Part shown: positions 6,710 to 8,268 of the stretch, one piece after another
Numbering within the stretch: the first letter of the stretch is position 1
Layout: each line of letters begins with the position of its first letter
NCBI GenBank assembly: GCA_025963265.1
Contig: JAOPUY010000473.1
Span: 1 to 8,268 of the forward strand
DNA: 8,268 nucleotides
Origin: Frankiales bacterium
GTDB taxonomy: Bacteria; Actinomycetota; Actinomycetes; Mycobacteriales; Jatrophihabitantaceae
Direction of reading: 5' to 3'
The notes under the pieces: generated by a model
What the model saw: only the letters and a program-made list of their open reading frames with translations
The model's database searches: none
What the model was told of the DNA's origin: nothing
Made by a program: the position numbers and the translations under genes

Positions 6710-8001
6710 TCTTGCTGGTCATGTTGGTGACCGTCCTATTAATCGTCAGCCGCCGGCTACCCACCCTGGTCGGATTGGTGGGTCTGGCCGTCGTCATCGC
6801 CTTCCTCGGCGGGGCCCCGGTCACCGGCGCCCACAGCGTCTCCGACAGCGTGATCGCCACCGGGTCGATCGCCTTGGCCTCGACGATGATCGCGATCCTG
6901 CTCGGATCGTGGCTGGCCGCGATCATGGAGGAGACCGGGATCGCGACGACGCTCGTCCGCAAGATCGTCGAGCTCGGTGGTGAGAGCCCCTATTGGGTCG
7001 CCCTCGGCATGTTCGCGGCGGCGACCCTGGTCGGAATGGTCACCGGGTCGGCTCCAGCGGCGATGCTGGTCGGCTTGGTCGGCATCCCCACCATGATCGC
7101 CGTCGGCCTGCCGCCGACGACCTCGGTCGGCGTGGTGCTGATGGGCATGGCGGCCGGCGAGCCGTTGATGCAGACCGACTGGCAGTTCTACGTCACCACC
7201 CTGCACGTCCCGCTGTCGACCGTCCGCAGCTTCGGCATCACGGTCTTCCCGATCGGAGTGGTGGTGGGCATCGCGTTCGTCCTGCTCGAGAGCTGGCGCC
7301 GCGGCCGGGTGCGGGCCTGGGCGCTCGCGGTGGACGCGCCGATCGAACCCTTCGACGAGCCGCCGGTCGAGGCGCCCCAGCGCCGGCGCACGGGCGACGC
7401 CCCGTGGTACTCGCTGCTCTCGCCGATCGTGCCCATCGTCTTCGCGCTGGGCTTCGACGTCGCCATCACGACATCCCTGCTGCTGGGCGTGATCTACGCC
7501 TTGATCAGCACGACCCACCCGCGGCAGTGGAGCCAGCGAGGCCTCAAGACGGCCTACCGCGGCGTCGAGATCGCCGGACCGGCCCTGCTGCTCTACGTGG
7601 CCATCGGAATGATCCTGACCTCGGTCCAGCTACCGACGACGGTGGCCAAGCTCAAGCCGTACGCGTCCCTGCTGGAGACGCACAACGTGGTGATCTTCGT
7701 GATCGTGCTCAGCGTCCTGGTGCCGCTGGCGCTCTACCGCGGGCCGCTGAACCTGCATGGCATGGGGGCCGGCATCGCCGGCGTGCTCATCGCCAGCAAG
7801 GTGTACTCGCCGCAAACGGTGCTGGGCATGTTCTGGGGTTTGAACACCGTCCAGACGGCGGCCGACCCGACCACGTCGCAGGCCGCGTGGGCCGCTGGCT
7901 ACAGCGGGGTCCGGACGGAGCAGGTGATGGTGCGAACCCTGCCCTATGTCTGGTTCCTGTCCATCGCCATCACCATCGTCACCGCGATCCGCTTCTACTA
8001 G
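6697..8001 (+). CDS. GntP/ion-transporter-superfamily permease, probable sugar-acid transporter
   Basis: This 434-residue polytopic inner-membrane protein has about 11-12 hydrophobic segments. The first two are 3-18 and 22-38, then about 50-75, 98-125, 128-155 and 175-197. A charged cytoplasmic-type loop (about 198-233, with RRGR and QRRR clusters) divides the protein, and further segments run to the C-terminus. This two-half layout with re-entrant, Gly/Ala/Pro-rich stretches (TGSAPAAMLVGLVGIP, and NTVQTAADPTTSQ near 385-397) fits the ion-transporter superfamily, to which GntP gluconate:proton symporters and CitMHS carriers belong. The length (434) matches GntP (about 440). No periplasmic binding protein or ATPase is nearby, so it should be a secondary carrier. 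The operon supports an organic or sugar acid as substrate. GntP itself rather than another family in the superfamily is uncertain. Confidence 0.75.
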   Translation: MGIVILLVMLVTVLLIVSRRLPTLVGLVGLAVVIAFLGGAPVTGAHSVSDSVIATGSIALASTMIAILLGSWLAAIMEETGIATTLVRKIVELGGESPYWVALGMFAAATLVGMVTGSAPAAMLVGLVGIPTMIAVGLPPTTSVGVVLMGMAAGEPLMQTDWQFYVTTLHVPLSTVRSFGITVFPIGVVVGIAFVLLESWRRGRVRAWALAVDAPIEPFDEPPVEAPQRRRTGDAPWYSLLSPIVPIVFALGFDVAITTSLLLGVIYALISTTHPRQWSQRGLKTAYRGVEIAGPALLLYVAIGMILTSVQLPTTVAKLKPYASLLETHNVVIFVIVLSVLVPLALYRGPLNLHGMGAGIAGVLIASKVYSPQTVLGMFWGLNTVQTAADPTTSQAAWAAGYSGVRTEQVMVRTLPYVWFLSIAITIVTAIRFY

Positions 8002-8002
8002 A

Positions 8003-8024
8003 AACACCGGAACACCGGAACACC
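8003..8024 (+). repeat. Short tandem repeat, 8-bp unit AACACCGG, 2.75 copies
   Basis: AACACCGG occurs at 8003-8010 and 8011-8018, then AACACC at 8019-8024, in the gap between the permease stop and the oxidoreductase SD. The CCGG pairs could form only a 4-bp stem, too weak for a terminator. It is probably a slippage product that sets the 36-nt gene spacing. Confidence 0.7.
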
Positions 8025-8025
8025 T

Positions 8026-8030
8026 AAGGA
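8026..8030 (+). promoter_or_regulatory. Shine-Dalgarno for the LLM oxidoreductase
   Basis: AAGGA followed by an A-rich 7-nt spacer precedes the ATG at 8038. It supports that start and continued translation from the operon transcript. Confidence 0.75.
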
Positions 8031-8037
8031 AAAAAGC

Positions 8038-8268
8038 ATGAAACCACTTCGCTTCGGCGTCCACGTCCACTCCCACACCTCGCGCGAGGAGTGGTTCGCG
8101 ACCTGCCGCACGGCTGAGGAGTCGGGCTACGCCGTCGTGACCGTGCCCGACCACATCGGGCCCGAGGGCGGGGTGTGGGCCGCGTTGGCGAGTGCCACCG
8201 CGGTCACCGAACGGCTTCGGGTCGGCACGCTCGTGCTCAACAACGACTACTGGAACCCAGCCGTGCTG
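8038..8268 (+). CDS. LLM-class F420-dependent oxidoreductase (partial, N-terminal 77 residues)
   Basis: Only the first 77 residues of an expected 290 or so are in the window. It starts MKPLRFGVHVHS, then a helix with WFATCRTAEESGYAVVTVPDHIG, and continues to ATAVTERLRVGTLVLNNDYWNPAVL. This is the luciferase-like TIM-barrel start, and the DH(I/L)G and RVGTLVLNND signatures match the actinobacterial group known as the MSMEG_2516 family of probable F420-dependent oxidoreductases. Such enzymes transfer hydride between F420 and small organic substrates in the cytoplasm; the substrate here is unknown. It lies 36 nt after the permease with its own SD and no terminator between, so it is probably the sixth protein of the locus to serve the same pathway. 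The catalytic core is beyond the right edge. Confidence 0.85.
   Translation, partial: MKPLRFGVHVHSHTSREEWFATCRTAEESGYAVVTVPDHIGPEGGVWAALASATAVTERLRVGTLVLNNDYWNPAVL

Noticed and set aside
8002..8037. Terminator after the permease
   Set aside because: The CCGG repeats give only a 4-bp stem with no U tract; the A-rich stretch is the spacer of the next gene's SD.

Overview
The window is a GC-rich, densely packed stretch with strong third-position GC, tightly overlapping genes and an F420-type luciferase-like oxidoreductase. Together these point to an actinobacterium; the genus cannot be fixed from the sequence. The layout is a divergent sugar-acid locus. No RNA gene, insertion sequence, CRISPR array or integrase is visible, and there is no gene-free stretch over 300 bases.

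Leftward arm (1806 to 1): a FadR-type GntR regulator, then a D-mannonate/D-gluconate dehydratase-like enolase-superfamily enzyme (ManD/RspA). The two overlap by ATGA or are separated by 2 nt, depending on the start chosen, and the dehydratase runs off the left edge. The only AT-rich intergenic segment (1807-1869) separates this arm from the rightward operon and should hold the promoters and operator.

Rightward arm (1870 to beyond 8268): five tightly spaced genes. (1) A 631-residue protein fuses a complete gluconokinase (GntK) to a complete PF12831-type FAD-dependent oxidoreductase. (2) A 718-residue hydantoinase/oxoprolinase A-family (HyuA, ASKHA-fold) protein follows with no HyuB partner in view. 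(3) A 264-residue unrecognised protein carries a zincin-like HEIAH motif. (4) A 434-residue polytopic permease resembles the GntP/ion-transporter superfamily. (5) The start of an F420-dependent LLM-class oxidoreductase ends the window. Genes 1/2 and 2/3 overlap by ATGA, 3/4 overlap by 13 nt, and 4/5 are 36 nt apart.

As inference, the permease would import a sugar acid or a derivative of one, the GntR protein would sense it, and the dehydratase and kinase would be alternative routes into 2-keto-3-deoxygluconate or 6-phosphogluconate. The FAD and F420 oxidoreductases, the HyuA-like enzyme and the putative metalloenzyme do not belong to ordinary gluconate catabolism. They suggest a less common substrate, perhaps one needing redox conversion and ATP-dependent opening or activation of a lactam-like group. 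The GntK-FAD oxidoreductase fusion and this gene combination are the most unusual content.
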